Positions 18,038 to 27,362 of a DNA stretch of 64,000 nucleotides are shown here, piece by piece. Positions within the stretch are counted from its first letter, which is position 1, and every line of letters starts with the position of its first letter. The position numbers and the translations under genes were made by a program. The notes under the pieces were generated by a model. It searched no databases. It worked only from the letters and a program-made list of their open reading frames with translations, and was not told where the DNA came from. This stretch comes from Beijerinckiaceae bacterium RH AL1 (GTDB lineage Bacteria; Pseudomonadota; Alphaproteobacteria; Rhizobiales; Beijerinckiaceae), in assembly GCA_901457705.2 (NCBI GenBank), contig LR590083.2, forward strand, positions 2,046,597-2,110,596, given 5' to 3'.

Positions 18038-20869
18038 CTACCCCAACCTCGAGAGCGCGACCTCGAGCTTCGCCCGCCGCCCCTGCGCCTCGGCGAGGCG
18101 CTCGCGCTGCTCGTCGACGACCTCCTCCGGCGCACGGGCGAGAAAATCGGCGTTGCCAAGCTTGCCCTCGATCTTGGCCTCCTCGCCCTTGAGCTTGGCG
18201 ATCTCCTTGGCGAGCCGCGCGCGCTCGGCGGCGAAGTCGATGACGCCTTCGAGCGGCAGCGCGGCGGTGCTGCCGCGCACCGGGATCTGCACGGACTGCG
18301 GCGGTGCCTCGGACGCCAGCGTGATCGCCGACAGCCGCGCCATGCGGCGCACCGTGTCGCCCCAGCGGTCGGCGCGACGGCCCGTCGCCGCGTCGGCGCC
18401 GACGAGGACGAGCGGGACCTGGGCGGCGACCGGCACGCCCATCTCGCTGCGCACCGAGCGGATCTCGGAGACGAGATCGATCATCCAGCCGATCTCGGCC
18501 TCGGCCTCGCGGTCCTCGAGCCCGGACAGATCGCTCCACGGCGCCAGGGCCAGCACGCTCTCGCGCTTCGGCCCCTCGGCGCCCTTGATCGCCCACAGCT
18601 CCTCGGTGACGAAGGGCATGAACGGGTGCAGGAGCTTGACGATCTCGTCGAGCACGAAGGCGAAGGTCGCCTGCGTCTCGGCCTTCTCCGCGGGATCGGC
18701 CTCGCCTTGCAGCAGCGGCTTGGCGAGCTCGACGTACCAGTCGCAGAAGACATTCCAGGCGAACCGATAGGCGGCGCCGGCCGCATCGTTGAAGCGGTAG
18801 GTCTCGATCGCCGCGGTCAGCTCGGCATGCGCCTTGGCGACCTCGCTCAGGACCCAGCGGTTCAGCGACACCTTCGCGGCGTGCGGGTCGTAGCCGGCGG
18901 CGCGGACGCACCCGTTGACCTCGCCGAAGCGGGCGGCGTTCCAGATCTTGGTCGCGAACGAGCGGTAGCCGTCGACGCGCTGTACCGAGAGCTTGATGTC
19001 GCGGCCCTGCACCGCCATCGCGGCGAGCGTGAAGCGCAGCGCGTCGGCGCCGAAGCGGTCGATGCCGTCGGGATAGTCCTTCCTCGTCGCCGAGGCGATG
19101 CGGTCGACGTCCTTCTTGTCGGTGAAGCCGATCGTTCGCTTGGCGATCAGCGCCTCGAGCGAAATGCCGTCGACGAAGTCGAGCGGGTCGAGGACGTTGC
19201 CCTTCGACTTCGACATCTTCTGCCCGCGCTCGTCGCGCACGAGCGCGTGCATGTAGACCTCGTGGAACGGCACTTCATGCAGGAAGTGAAGTCCCATCAT
19301 CATCATCCTGGCGACCCAGAAGAAAATGATGTCGAAGCCGGTGACGAGAACGCTGGTCGGATAGTAGCGCTCGACATCCTTGAGATCGTCCGGCCAGCCC
19401 AGCGTCGAGAACGGCCACAGCGCGGACGAGAACCAGGTGTCGAGCACGTCCTCGTCGCGGACGAGCTTGGTCGGCGCGCCGAACTTGGCGTCTGCGGCCG
19501 CCTGCGCCGCAGCCTCCGTCTCCTCGACGAAGATCGTGCCGTCCGGCGCGTACCACGCGGGGATCTGGTGGCCCCACCAGAGCTGGCGCGAGATGCACCA
19601 GGGCTGGATGTTGTCGAGCCAGGCGAAGTACGTGTTCTCGTATTGCTTAGGCACGAAGCGCATCTTGCCGCCGCGCACCGCGGCGAGCGCGGGCTGCGCC
19701 ATGGTCTTTGCGTCGACGTACCATTGGTCGGTGAGCCAGGGCTCGATGACGACGCCCGAGCGGTCGCCATGCGGCACGGCATGCGCGTGCGCCTCGACCT
19801 TCTCGAGCAGGCCGGCCTCGTCCATCATCTCGACGATGCGCTTGCGCGCCTCCTCGCGCGACAAGCCGTGCAGGTGGAGCGCGGTTTGACGCGCCTCGGC
19901 GGCGTCGGGGATGCCGGCGAAGAACGCCCCGTTCCCCTGCAGCAGCAGGCGCGCCTCGGCGTCGAGGATGTTGATCAGCGCGAGGTCGTGGCGGCGGCCG
20001 ACCTCGAAGTCGTTGAAATCGTGCGCCGGGGTGATCTTCACCGCGCCGGTCCCCTTCTCGGGATCGGAATAGGAATCGGCGACGATCGGGATCGGGCGGC
20101 CGACCAGCGGCAGCTTCACGCGCTTGCCGACGAGGTGCGTGTAGCGCTCGTCCTCCGGGTGCACGGCGACGCCGGTGTCGCCCAGCATCGTCTCCGGCCG
20201 CGTGGTGGCGACGACGATCGACTCGCCTGTCGGTGCGCCCGCCTCGTCGACGATCGGGTAGCGGAAATGCCAGAGGTGACCCTTCGTCTCGGTCGGCACG
20301 ACCTCGATGTCGGAGACGGCGGTGAGCAGCTTGGGGTCCCAGTTCACCAGCCGCTTGTCGCGATAGATCAGCCCCTCGCGGTGCAGCGCGACGAACACCT
20401 TTCGCACCGCGTGCGACAGGCCCTCGTCCATGGTGAAGCGCTCGCGCGACCAGTCGCACGAGGCGCCGAGCCGGCGCAGCTGGTTGACGATGGCGCCGCC
20501 CGATTCCTGCTTCCACTGCCAGACCCGCTGGAGGAATTTCTCGCGCCCCATGGCGCGGCGGCCGGGCTCCTGGCGCTCGGCGAGCTGTCGCTCGACCACC
20601 ATCTGCGTCGCGATGCCGGCATGGTCGGTGCCCGGCTGCCAGAGCACGTCGCGCCCGCGCATGCGCTCGAAGCGGCAGAGGATGTCCTGCAGCGTGTTGT
20701 TGAGCGCGTGGCCCATGTGCAGCACGCCGGTGACGTTCGGCGGCGGAATGACGATCGTGAACGGCTCGGCAGCGGCACGGTCGGGACGGCCGGCCTCGAA
20801 GGCGCGCGACTCCTCCCAAAGGGCCGAGATGCGCCGCTCGACGGCGGCGGGATCGAAGGTCTTGTCCAT
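18038..20869 (-). CDS. valS: Valyl-tRNA synthetase
   Basis: Protein of 943 aa, class I synthetase. It has the HIGH motif in PPPNVTGVLHMGHALNNTLQD and KMSKS in GQKMSKSKGNVLDP. The editing-domain region has GTGAVKITPAHDFNDFEVG. Specificity for Val is supported by TDHAGIATQMVVE and WCISRQLWWGHQIPAWY. The C-terminal coiled coil (LAKEIAKLKGEEAKIEGKL) is typical of ValRS. It charges tRNA-Val and removes mischarged threonine. It lies last in the pcm-like - tolC - popZ-like - valS order. Confidence 0.95.
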   Translation of the reverse strand: MDKTFDPAAVERRISALWEESRAFEAGRPDRAAAEPFTIVIPPPNVTGVLHMGHALNNTLQDILCRFERMRGRDVLWQPGTDHAGIATQMVVERQLAERQEPGRRAMGREKFLQRVWQWKQESGGAIVNQLRRLGASCDWSRERFTMDEGLSHAVRKVFVALHREGLIYRDKRLVNWDPKLLTAVSDIEVVPTETKGHLWHFRYPIVDEAGAPTGESIVVATTRPETMLGDTGVAVHPEDERYTHLVGKRVKLPLVGRPIPIVADSYSDPEKGTGAVKITPAHDFNDFEVGRRHDLALINILDAEARLLLQGNGAFFAGIPDAAEARQTALHLHGLSREEARKRIVEMMDEAGLLEKVEAHAHAVPHGDRSGVVIEPWLTDQWYVDAKTMAQPALAAVRGGKMRFVPKQYENTYFAWLDNIQPWCISRQLWWGHQIPAWYAPDGTIFVEETEAAAQAAADAKFGAPTKLVRDEDVLDTWFSSALWPFSTLGWPDDLKDVERYYPTSVLVTGFDIIFFWVARMMMMGLHFLHEVPFHEVYMHALVRDERGQKMSKSKGNVLDPLDFVDGISLEALIAKRTIGFTDKKDVDRIASATRKDYPDGIDRFGADALRFTLAAMAVQGRDIKLSVQRVDGYRSFATKIWNAARFGEVNGCVRAAGYDPHAAKVSLNRWVLSEVAKAHAELTAAIETYRFNDAAGAAYRFAWNVFCDWYVELAKPLLQGEADPAEKAETQATFAFVLDEIVKLLHPFMPFVTEELWAIKGAEGPKRESVLALAPWSDLSGLEDREAEAEIGWMIDLVSEIRSVRSEMGVPVAAQVPLVLVGADAATGRRADRWGDTVRRMARLSAITLASEAPPQSVQIPVRGSTAALPLEGVIDFAAERARLAKEIAKLKGEEAKIEGKLGNADFLARAPEEVVDEQRERLAEAQGRRAKLEVALSRLG

Positions 20870-20965
20870 GACGAAGGAGGGCTGAGCCGCGATGGTTCGG
20901 GGAAGCGCCGCTAAAGAGCGGACCCGTCCCCGGCTGTCAACGCGCCGGGCAGCTTAGCTCGCCGC

Positions 20966-21796
20966 TCAGCGGGTGCGGCGCGCCATCCGTTCGATCTCCT
21001 CGCGGATGATCGATTCGACGAGGCCCGGCAGATGCGCGTCGAGCCAGTCTTTGAGAAGCGGGCGCAGCATGTCGCGGGCGAGGCCGCGCAGCTCCTGCGA
21101 ATCGGCGGCGAGCCGGCTGACCGCCAGCGTGTTGAAGGCTGACGCGAGCGTTTGGTTCGTCGCGGCGGAGAACAGGCCGGCGTCCGGCGCCTCCTCTCGC
21201 GGCGCGAGGTCGCGCGCGGTCTCGGCAGTCGCAGGCATGGGCGGCTCCTCCGCGACGGGCTCAGGCGCGGTCGGCGCCGGCGCCTCCTCGATGGTCTCCT
21301 CGGCGAGGGCCTCCTCGAAGAACTGGCCTTCGTAGACGTGATCATGCGCCGCATTCACGGCGGCGGCGCGCATGTCCGGCTCCTCGTGCATGGCGCGCAA
21401 GGCGGCCTCGTGGACGTCGCGATCCGGCAAGGCCACTGCGTTAACCGGTGCCGGGTCGCGCAGCACGGTATTCGGAGGTGCCTCGCTCGCTGACGGCGCG
21501 GTCGGACGCAGCGTGTCCCGCACCGGGGCCGGCCCTGCTGGCGTCGGAAACTGTGGGGTGGCGATCAGGCCCTGCTCCGGCGGCATCGCGTCGACGGGGG
21601 GCACCCTGGCGGTGGCATGGGCCGGCGCCTCGGCCTTCGCCCTGCTCTCCGCCGGCTCAAAGGCCGCAGGCTCCGGCGCGAGGGTACCCGGCAGCGGCTG
21701 GTCGTCGGCGATGATACGCCGGATCGAGGCCAGGATCTCCTCCATGGACGGCTCCGCGCCGGACGCCGGAGACGGGACGGGATTGACTGCGTTCAT
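20966..21796 (-). CDS. PopZ-like polar organising protein (DUF2497)
   Basis: Protein of 276 aa with the two conserved ends of the family. The N-terminal helix is SMEEILASIRRIIADD (~17-32), and the C-terminal oligomerisation region is LLKDWLDAHLPGLVESIIREEIER. The middle ~150 residues are an acidic Pro/Ala/Glu-rich disordered linker, as in Caulobacter PopZ. PopZ forms a polar microdomain that anchors ParB-parS and cell-cycle regulators. The position before valS matches the usual place of DUF2497 genes in this class. The linker is poorly conserved, so the call rests on the ends and on synteny. Confidence 0.82.
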   Translation of the reverse strand: MNAVNPVPSPASGAEPSMEEILASIRRIIADDQPLPGTLAPEPAAFEPAESRAKAEAPAHATARVPPVDAMPPEQGLIATPQFPTPAGPAPVRDTLRPTAPSASEAPPNTVLRDPAPVNAVALPDRDVHEAALRAMHEEPDMRAAAVNAAHDHVYEGQFFEEALAEETIEEAPAPTAPEPVAEEPPMPATAETARDLAPREEAPDAGLFSAATNQTLASAFNTLAVSRLAADSQELRGLARDMLRPLLKDWLDAHLPGLVESIIREEIERMARRTR

Positions 21797-21972
21797 GGCC
21801 TCGGACGCTTTATGTCATGCGGCGCGCGGGAAACACAGCGCGCCTCGGCTCGATCCCCGACGCCGCTTCGTCGGTGAGGAGCCATACACACTGTAGAGCG
21901 GCGATTGCCGAACCGGCAAGGCGCCGCGCATATTCGCGTTGTGGATGCGTCGTTCGGGACGGAACCGTCGCG

Positions 21973-23457
21973 TCAGCGCCCGTCGGGCGTGCGCAGGCCG
22001 ATCCAGCGGTCCTTGACCTGATCGAAGTGGATCGTCGGATCGTACTCGATCACCGCGAGGCCGAGGTTCGCCGCCGTCAGGCGCCCCGTCGCGGCGTCGA
22101 CCGCATAGCTTGCGACGACGCGGTCGCGCTGCGCGGTGACGAGACTGACGCGCGACTGCAGCAGCGTCTGCTGCGCCATGAGAACGTCGAGCGTGGTGCG
22201 CTGGCCGACCTTGGCCTCCTCGCGCACGCCGTCGAGGGCGATCTCCGACGACTTCACGGCGGCCTCGGACGAGCGGATGACCGCCTTCGACGATTCGAGC
22301 TGGCCCCAGGCGGAGACGACGTTGGCGCGAATCTGGTCGCGCTGCAGATCGGCCTGCAGGCGGGCCTGCGCCAGCAGCTCCTTCGCCTGGCGGATCGTCG
22401 CGTACTCCTGGCCGCCCTGGTAAAGCGGCACGTTGAGCTGGGCGAGCGCCGTCGCCTGGAACTGGCTGTAGGTCGGCAGGCCCTGCTGCGCGTTGGCCTG
22501 CGTGACGCCGGCGACGACATTCAGCGTCGGGTACAGCGCACCTTCGGCGATCTGCACCTGTAGCGCGGCGGCGTCGACGTTGTGGAACGCCGCCTGGATG
22601 CCCGGGTGCTCGGCGAGCGCGACGACGATCGCGTCCTCGAGCCGCGAGGGCAGCAGCCGGTCGATCGGCCGCGCCGCCTCGAGCCGGTGCGGCTCGACGC
22701 CGATGATCTGGCGGTAGTTGGCGATGCTCGTCGAGAGGTTGGCCTGCGCCGTGAAGTACTGCGAGCGTGCCGTCGCGAGGCTCGATTCCGCCTGAGCGAC
22801 GTCGGTGCGGGTCACCTCACCGACGTTGAAGCGGTCGCGGGTCTGGCGCAGCTGCTCCTCGAGGACGGTGATGTTGTTCTTGTTGAGCTCGAGAATGGCC
22901 GTGTCGCGCAGCACGTTCATGTACGCGGTGGCGCCGTTCTGCAGCGTGTTCTGCTCGGTGTTGCGCGTCTGCTCGCGCGACTGCATCACCTGGCTCTCGG
23001 CCTGCTTCACGCCATTGGTCGTGCGATTGCCGTTGAAGATGTTCTCGGTGACCGTGAAGCCGGCCTGGTTCGGGAACGTGTTAGAGTGGACGTTCTGGCT
23101 GAAGATCGTGCCGTCGGTCCGCGCGTAGCCGAACTGCGCGGTGCCCTGCACGGTCGGCCGGTAGCCGCTGTTGGCCTTCGAGACGTTCTCGTCGGTGGCG
23201 CGCGTCGAGGCGCGCTGCTGGTTGAGGTCGGGGTTGCCCATGTAGGCGCGAGCGAGCGCGCTTGAGATGGTCTCGGCGCGGGCGGCCTGGGACCCAAGCC
23301 CGAAAGTAAGCACCAAGGCGGCGCCGACCCGCAGGGCAAACGCCGTGCACGTCGCCGAGAGGTGACCCGGACGACAGCCACATACCGCTGTATCACCGCG
23401 ACTCGAAGTGGCGGTGGACGACGCGCTTTCCATGAGCGCGACAATATCGGGATTCAT
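21973..23457 (-). CDS. tolC: TolC-family outer-membrane efflux protein
   Basis: Protein of about 494 aa. After a basic N-terminus and a hydrophobic signal (VGAALVLTFGLGSQAARA) the mature part begins ETISSALARAYMGNPDLNQ. Two homologous halves follow: LRQTRDRFNVGEVTRTDVAQAESSLATARSQ in the first and VREEAKVGQRTTLDVLMAQQTLLQSRV in the second, the hallmark TolC repeat. It forms the trimeric exit duct for RND, MFS or type I secretion pumps. The exact start is uncertain; ATG codons at 23457 and 23433 both leave a long N-region before the signal. It lies downstream of the pcm-like gene, a conserved order. Confidence 0.87.
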   Translation of the reverse strand: MNPDIVALMESASSTATSSRGDTAVCGCRPGHLSATCTAFALRVGAALVLTFGLGSQAARAETISSALARAYMGNPDLNQQRASTRATDENVSKANSGYRPTVQGTAQFGYARTDGTIFSQNVHSNTFPNQAGFTVTENIFNGNRTTNGVKQAESQVMQSREQTRNTEQNTLQNGATAYMNVLRDTAILELNKNNITVLEEQLRQTRDRFNVGEVTRTDVAQAESSLATARSQYFTAQANLSTSIANYRQIIGVEPHRLEAARPIDRLLPSRLEDAIVVALAEHPGIQAAFHNVDAAALQVQIAEGALYPTLNVVAGVTQANAQQGLPTYSQFQATALAQLNVPLYQGGQEYATIRQAKELLAQARLQADLQRDQIRANVVSAWGQLESSKAVIRSSEAAVKSSEIALDGVREEAKVGQRTTLDVLMAQQTLLQSRVSLVTAQRDRVVASYAVDAATGRLTAANLGLAVIEYDPTIHFDQVKDRWIGLRTPDGR

Positions 23458-23595
23458 GGCGCAAAACCGCGCCTGACGCCGCCTCGGCATTGAAAACAAA
23501 CCGGTGGCGCAAAAATGCGACATCAGCGTTTTTCGCTTGGCGGCCCCGCGCCTTGCGCGACGCTACGGAAGCCGTTCCGGCGTCACGATCCTGTC

Positions 23596-24306
23596 TCAGA
23601 ACACGAAGGCTGGCGGCGCATTGAACGCCGGGAGCACGGGTGCTGAGGCGGCAAAGAGGTAGCGTGTGCCGATATCGCCGTTCTGCTTCTCGTAGCAGAG
23701 CGCCTTGGCCGCCCGCCCGGTCGGATCGTCGCTGCTCCGGCGGATGCACACGAGCCGGCCGCCCTCGGCCAGGTTTGCGAAGAGCGGCTCGAGGTCGGTC
23801 TCGACGCAACCGTTCACAAGTATGACATCGAACGGTCCGCCAGAAACGGGAGCGTCCAGCGCGCCGGCGTGCGTGACGACGGGCGCGACGGCGACTCCTT
23901 GCAGACGCGCGGCGATATCGGCGCACCGTCCTGCCCCGGTCTCGAGCACGTGGACCTCGGCGGCAAGGCCGGCGAGCAGCGCCGCCGAGTAGCCGTAGCC
24001 GCCGGCGACGTCGAGGACGCGGTCCGTGGCCTTCACGCGAGCGCCCTGGATCAGGCGGACAAGGATCAGCGGCGGCAGCAGGTAGCGCGGCTCGGCGCCG
24101 TTTGGGCCACCGGGGATCGTGATTCCCGTGTCGGTGTACGCGAGATCGCGCATGTCGTCCGGCACGAAGCGCTCGCGCGGCACTGCCAGGACGCGGGTGA
24201 TCAGACGCTGGTCGGTGACGTCGAAGGTACGGATCTGGCAGTCGACCATGGTCTGGCGCTGCGCCGCGGAGTCCTTCAGGTCGGGCGAGGGGATCGACTG
24301 CGTCAT
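23596..24306 (-). CDS. Protein-L-isoaspartate O-methyltransferase family protein
   Basis: Protein of 236 aa. Family blocks are RQTMVDCQIRTFDVTDQR, VPRERFVPDD, LLPPLILVRLIQGARV and the SAM motif RVLDVAGGYGYSAALLA, followed by VHVLETG. The DGS-type active segment of true Pcm enzymes is altered, and alphaproteobacterial proteins of this kind beside tolC are usually classed only as Pcm-like. It may repair isoaspartyl residues or have a different target. It is divergent from the DUF4337 gene with a 151-bp shared upstream region. Confidence 0.8.
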   Translation of the reverse strand: MTQSIPSPDLKDSAAQRQTMVDCQIRTFDVTDQRLITRVLAVPRERFVPDDMRDLAYTDTGITIPGGPNGAEPRYLLPPLILVRLIQGARVKATDRVLDVAGGYGYSAALLAGLAAEVHVLETGAGRCADIAARLQGVAVAPVVTHAGALDAPVSGGPFDVILVNGCVETDLEPLFANLAEGGRLVCIRRSSDDPTGRAAKALCYEKQNGDIGTRYLFAASAPVLPAFNAPPAFVF

Positions 24307-24457
24307 CGGGAGGCCACTGACTGGCGCACGGGGCGCTCCCGCGCGCTTCGCCGCGCTTATAGGCGGCGCCGGCGCGCGCTGTCCATCAAAGTGCGCGTTG
24401 CGGCCGGTAGGGCATGATGACAGAAGGCGCGCACCGACGCTGGGGCTGGGGGGCATC

Positions 24458-25024
24458 ATGAGCGAGTCGCCGACGGAGCATTTCGAGCACGCCGAGCATG
24501 CCGAGCACGTCGCCCATTCCGGCGACCCGTTCCTGGCCAAGGTGTCCATCACCATCGCCGCGCTCGCCGTGCTCGCGGCGGCCGTCGGCGCGCTCGAGAC
24601 GATCGAGACCAACGACACGATCCGCGACAAGACGACGGCGGCGATCACCCAGAACAAGGCGACCGACACGTGGGGCTTCTTCGCCCGCCAGAGCCTGAAG
24701 AAGACGATGTACGACATCGCCGCCGACGGCGCGCCCGACGCCCGCCGCGACGCCCTCGTGGCGAAGGCGAAGGACTACGAGGCGCAGTCGCGCGAGACCC
24801 AGAAGAAGGCCGAGGCCATGGAGGCCGAGGTCGAGAGGGCCAACGAGGGCAGCGAGCACCACGAGCATCGCCACCAGGTGCTCACCGTCGCCGCGACCTT
24901 CCTGCACATCTCGATCGCCATGGCGACGATCGCCATCGTGATGCGCGGCAAGACGTGGCCTTACTGGACGGCGATCGGCCTCGGGATCGTCGGCACGATC
25001 GGAGCGGCGCTCGCCTACATCTGA
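24458..25024 (+). CDS. DUF4337-type membrane protein
   Basis: Protein of 188 aa. A His/Glu-rich start (EHFEHAEHAEHVAHSGDP) is followed by one transmembrane helix (~28-48, VSITIAALAVLAAAVGAL). A soluble Lys/Glu-rich, probably coiled-coil segment (~75-135) comes next, and two closely spaced helices end the protein. The plan matches DUF4337. No function is known for the family. The His-rich tail could bind metal, but that is a guess. Confidence 0.7.
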   Translation: MSESPTEHFEHAEHAEHVAHSGDPFLAKVSITIAALAVLAAAVGALETIETNDTIRDKTTAAITQNKATDTWGFFARQSLKKTMYDIAADGAPDARRDALVAKAKDYEAQSRETQKKAEAMEAEVERANEGSEHHEHRHQVLTVAATFLHISIAMATIAIVMRGKTWPYWTAIGLGIVGTIGAALAYI

Positions 25025-25037
25025 CCGGCGACGCACG

Positions 25038-25068
25038 AAAAAAGGGCCGGACGATCTGCCCGGCCCTT
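25038..25068 (-). terminator. Terminator of the 25090-25581 gene
   Basis: Minus-strand stem AAGGGCCGG / CCGGCCCTT running into a six-T tract, 22 bp after the stop. It also lies after the convergent DUF4337 gene, but the T tract serves only the minus strand. Confidence 0.8.
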
Positions 25069-25089
25069 CGAAAGATGATCCGAGGACGA

Positions 25090-25581
25090 TCAGCCCTTGA
25101 GGCGCTTGTTGCACTCGGAATAGTAGCCGCCGCCCTTCTCGATCCACTTCAGGCCGCCGTTGCCGTTCGAGGTCTTGTTGGCGTTGTACTGGGCGAGACA
25201 CGTGTGCATGCGGGCCTTGCCGGCCGATTCCTTCGAGAACTGCGCCGAGATGGCGGTCGGGAACACGGCGTTGCCGGAGGTCGCCGTCGGAGCCGGAGCC
25301 GGCCTTGCGGCGGTCGTCGTCGGCGCGGGAGCAGGCGCGGCGGGAGCCGGAGCGGGCGCCGGGGCAGCGGGCGCAGCCGTCGGCGTCGCGGCCGGAGCGG
25401 CGGTGGAGCACTGCGCCTTGCGGAACTCGTTATAGTTGAGCCCATTCAGCGCATTCGCCGCCTTGGCGGCCTTGTACTTCTGAGAGCATTCCTTCTGCGA
25501 GACGCCGGCGGCGGAGGCGCTGCCCGCGGCGAGACCGAGGGACGCGGCAAGAACGGCGCCTAACGGCAGGAGCATACGCAT
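25090..25581 (-). CDS. Small secreted protein with two Cys-bounded modules and an Ala/Pro linker
   Basis: Protein of 163 aa with a clear signal peptide (LPLGAVLAASLGLAAGSASA). A module bounded by C32 and C58 (CSQKYKAAKAANALNGLNYN) and another bounded by C128 and C157 (CLAQYNANKTSNGNGGLKW) share the pattern C-x2-[KQ]Y-x-A-x-K then NG-x-L with an aromatic residue. Between them is a low-complexity Ala/Pro/Thr linker of about 50 residues that could span envelope layers. I recognise the C-terminal module as recurrent in Hyphomicrobiales secreted proteins but know no function. It has its own terminator and is probably monocistronic. Confidence 0.75.
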   Translation of the reverse strand: MRMLLPLGAVLAASLGLAAGSASAAGVSQKECSQKYKAAKAANALNGLNYNEFRKAQCSTAAPAATPTAAPAAPAPAPAPAAPAPAPTTTAARPAPAPTATSGNAVFPTAISAQFSKESAGKARMHTCLAQYNANKTSNGNGGLKWIEKGGGYYSECNKRLKG

Positions 25582-25797
25582 CGATCTGATCCTCCACGGA
25601 GATGAGCGCGGTGACGGCGCGCGGCGAACCTCCCGCAAACGCTACGGCACGTCAAACGAAGAATAGTCGGAGTGCCCACGGACTTCGGCGGGTACGTTAC
25701 TTCCATAGACTTCGGAGCCGCCGAACCAAGCGGCGCCTGTGAAGTTTGCGGACAGCAAGACGGCGCCGATGCGCAGGCCGTCACCGCGGAGTGATCG

Positions 25798-26664
25798 ATG
25801 AGCGAGCCCACCCCCAACCTTCCCGTGCCGCGCGGCGAGGTCGTGCCGGTCGACGACGGCGCGATCGGCGGCGAGGACCTCGCGGCCCTGGGTCGCGCGG
25901 TGAAGGCGCTCGAGCATCAGACCTTCGCAATGCGGATCGCCAACACCATCGGCCGCCAGCTCGGGACGATCGCGCATCTCATCCCCGGCCCCGTGCGCGG
26001 CCTCGTCGACAAGGCGGCGGAGAAGGCGATCGCTGCCGCCCTCGACGTCGCCGTCGGCTCTCTTCCTCGCACGGCGCCGCGCGACACGCGTCGCCTGCAC
26101 AAGGCGGCCGCCGCCGTCTCGGGCGCCGCGGGCGGCCTCTTCGGCATGTCGAGCCTGCCGGTCGAGCTCCCGCTCTCGACGATCATCATTCTGCGCTCGA
26201 TCGCCGACATCGCCCGCCAGTCAGGCGAGGACATCGCCGATCCGGCAACGGCGCTCGCTTGCCTGGAAGTCTTCGCGCTCGGCGCGCACGAGCGCGACGA
26301 CACCTTCGTCGAGAGCGGCTATTTCGCCGTCCGCGGCGTGCTCGCGAAGGCGGTGAGCGAGGCGGCGAAGTTCGTCGCGCAGAACACCGCCGTCGAGGCG
26401 GGCTCGCCCGTCCTCGTGCGACTGATCACGCAGATCGGCACACGCTTCGGCCTCGTCGTCTCGCAGAAGGTCGCGGCCCAGGCGGTGCCGATCCTCGGCG
26501 CTGCCGGCGGGGCGGCGGTGAACTACGCCTTCGCCGAGCACTTCCAGTCGCTCGCCAGCGCCCATTTCGTCGTCCGGCGGCTCGAGCGCACCTACGGCAA
26601 GGACACCGTCAGAGCCGAGTACGAGCGCCTGCTCGCCGGCGGGTCCACAGCCGCCTACGCGTAA
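25798..26664 (+). CDS. EcsC family protein
   Basis: Protein of 288 aa without a signal peptide. Family-like blocks are KAAEKAIAAALDVAVGSLP, a Gly/Ala-rich amphipathic stretch AAAAVSGAAGGLFGMSSLPVELPLSTIIILRSIADIAR, CLEVFALGAHERDD and GAAGGAAVNYAFAEHFQSLASAHFVVRRLE. EcsC was named in Bacillus next to the EcsAB transporter, but most proteobacterial members, like this one, are not near an ABC exporter. It probably associates with the membrane through the glycine-rich helices. A periplasmic protein gene follows after 53 bp on the same strand. Function unknown. Confidence 0.8.
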   Translation: MSEPTPNLPVPRGEVVPVDDGAIGGEDLAALGRAVKALEHQTFAMRIANTIGRQLGTIAHLIPGPVRGLVDKAAEKAIAAALDVAVGSLPRTAPRDTRRLHKAAAAVSGAAGGLFGMSSLPVELPLSTIIILRSIADIARQSGEDIADPATALACLEVFALGAHERDDTFVESGYFAVRGVLAKAVSEAAKFVAQNTAVEAGSPVLVRLITQIGTRFGLVVSQKVAAQAVPILGAAGGAAVNYAFAEHFQSLASAHFVVRRLERTYGKDTVRAEYERLLAGGSTAAYA

Positions 26665-26717
26665 TGCGGGAACCAAAGGCGCCGCCGCCGCGTCATAGGG
26701 ACGACAGGGGGTCACCA

Positions 26718-27299
26718 ATGCCATTCGATCAGAACAAGGGGCGCAGCCTCGCGCTTGCGGTCGCGGTCTTGAGCGGCGTTGCACTTGCGCCGGCAGCCGC
26801 CCACGCCGGGTTTCTGGACCAGCTCTTCGGCGGCGGCGCGCCGGTGCCGGAGCAGCCTCAGATCCAGCCGCAGGGCGGCGGTTACAGCTACGACCAGATG
26901 GACCAGGGCTACCAGCCGATCCCGCGCAGGCCGCGGGTGAAGAAGAAGGTTGCGGTCGCCGACAAGCCGGTGCTGCAGAAGACCACCGACATCATGAGCG
27001 ACAGCACGCTGCGTCCTGGCGACGCCGTGATGATGAAGTCGGGCGTCCACATCTTCAACGGCGAGAGCGACTCGCATCACGACGCCGACGAGTTCGTCGC
27101 ACTCGATTCGGCGCGCCATGTCGCGAAGGACACCAAGGGCCAGCTCGCCGCGCTCGACGTCGCGCATCGCGCGCCTCTGCAATACGCCGAGCGGACGACG
27201 ACGATGCTGGAGGGCCGCTCGGTCGCCGGGCGCGAGATCAGCGAAGGCTACAAGATCACCGACGCGCGCGGCCGCTCGATCCGGTACGTCGGCCCGTAA
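26718..27299 (+). CDS. Exported protein of unknown function
   Basis: Protein of 193 aa. The signal peptide (SLALAVAVLSGVALAPAAAHA) ends in AHA-G. The mature part starts FLDQLFGGGAPVPEQPQIQPQGGG, a Gln/Gly/Tyr-rich stretch, then a basic segment RRPRVKKKVAVADKP. The C-terminal ~90 residues look folded (IMSDSTLRPGDAVMMKSGVHIFNG). No family was recognised. The GDAVM...GVHIF string vaguely recalls carbohydrate- or wall-binding beta folds, too weak to assign. It ends just before a strong terminator that overlaps the 3' end of hdaA. Confidence 0.7.
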   Translation: MPFDQNKGRSLALAVAVLSGVALAPAAAHAGFLDQLFGGGAPVPEQPQIQPQGGGYSYDQMDQGYQPIPRRPRVKKKVAVADKPVLQKTTDIMSDSTLRPGDAVMMKSGVHIFNGESDSHHDADEFVALDSARHVAKDTKGQLAALDVAHRAPLQYAERTTTMLEGRSVAGREISEGYKITDARGRSIRYVGP

Positions 27300-27326
27300 G
27301 CACGGTCCACATCTGCCAAGGTCACC

Positions 27327-27362
27327 AAGCCCGCGCTCAGCTCTCGAGCGCGGGCTTTTCTT
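27327..27362 (+). terminator. Terminator of the 26718-27299 gene
   Basis: Twelve-base stem AAGCCCGCGCTC / GAGCGCGGGCTT followed by TTCTT on the plus strand. The right arm lies inside the last codons of the convergent hdaA (stop at 27337). Confidence 0.75.

Noticed and set aside
17957-20914. 985-codon plus-strand open frame opposite valS
   Set aside because: Antisense shadow of a secure synthetase gene; low-complexity Arg/Leu/Val composition.
25300-25400. Tandem repeat or CRISPR-like pattern in the Ala/Pro linker codons
   Set aside because: The periodicity is codon-level low complexity (GCC/GCG/CCG) in a coding linker, with no spacer structure.
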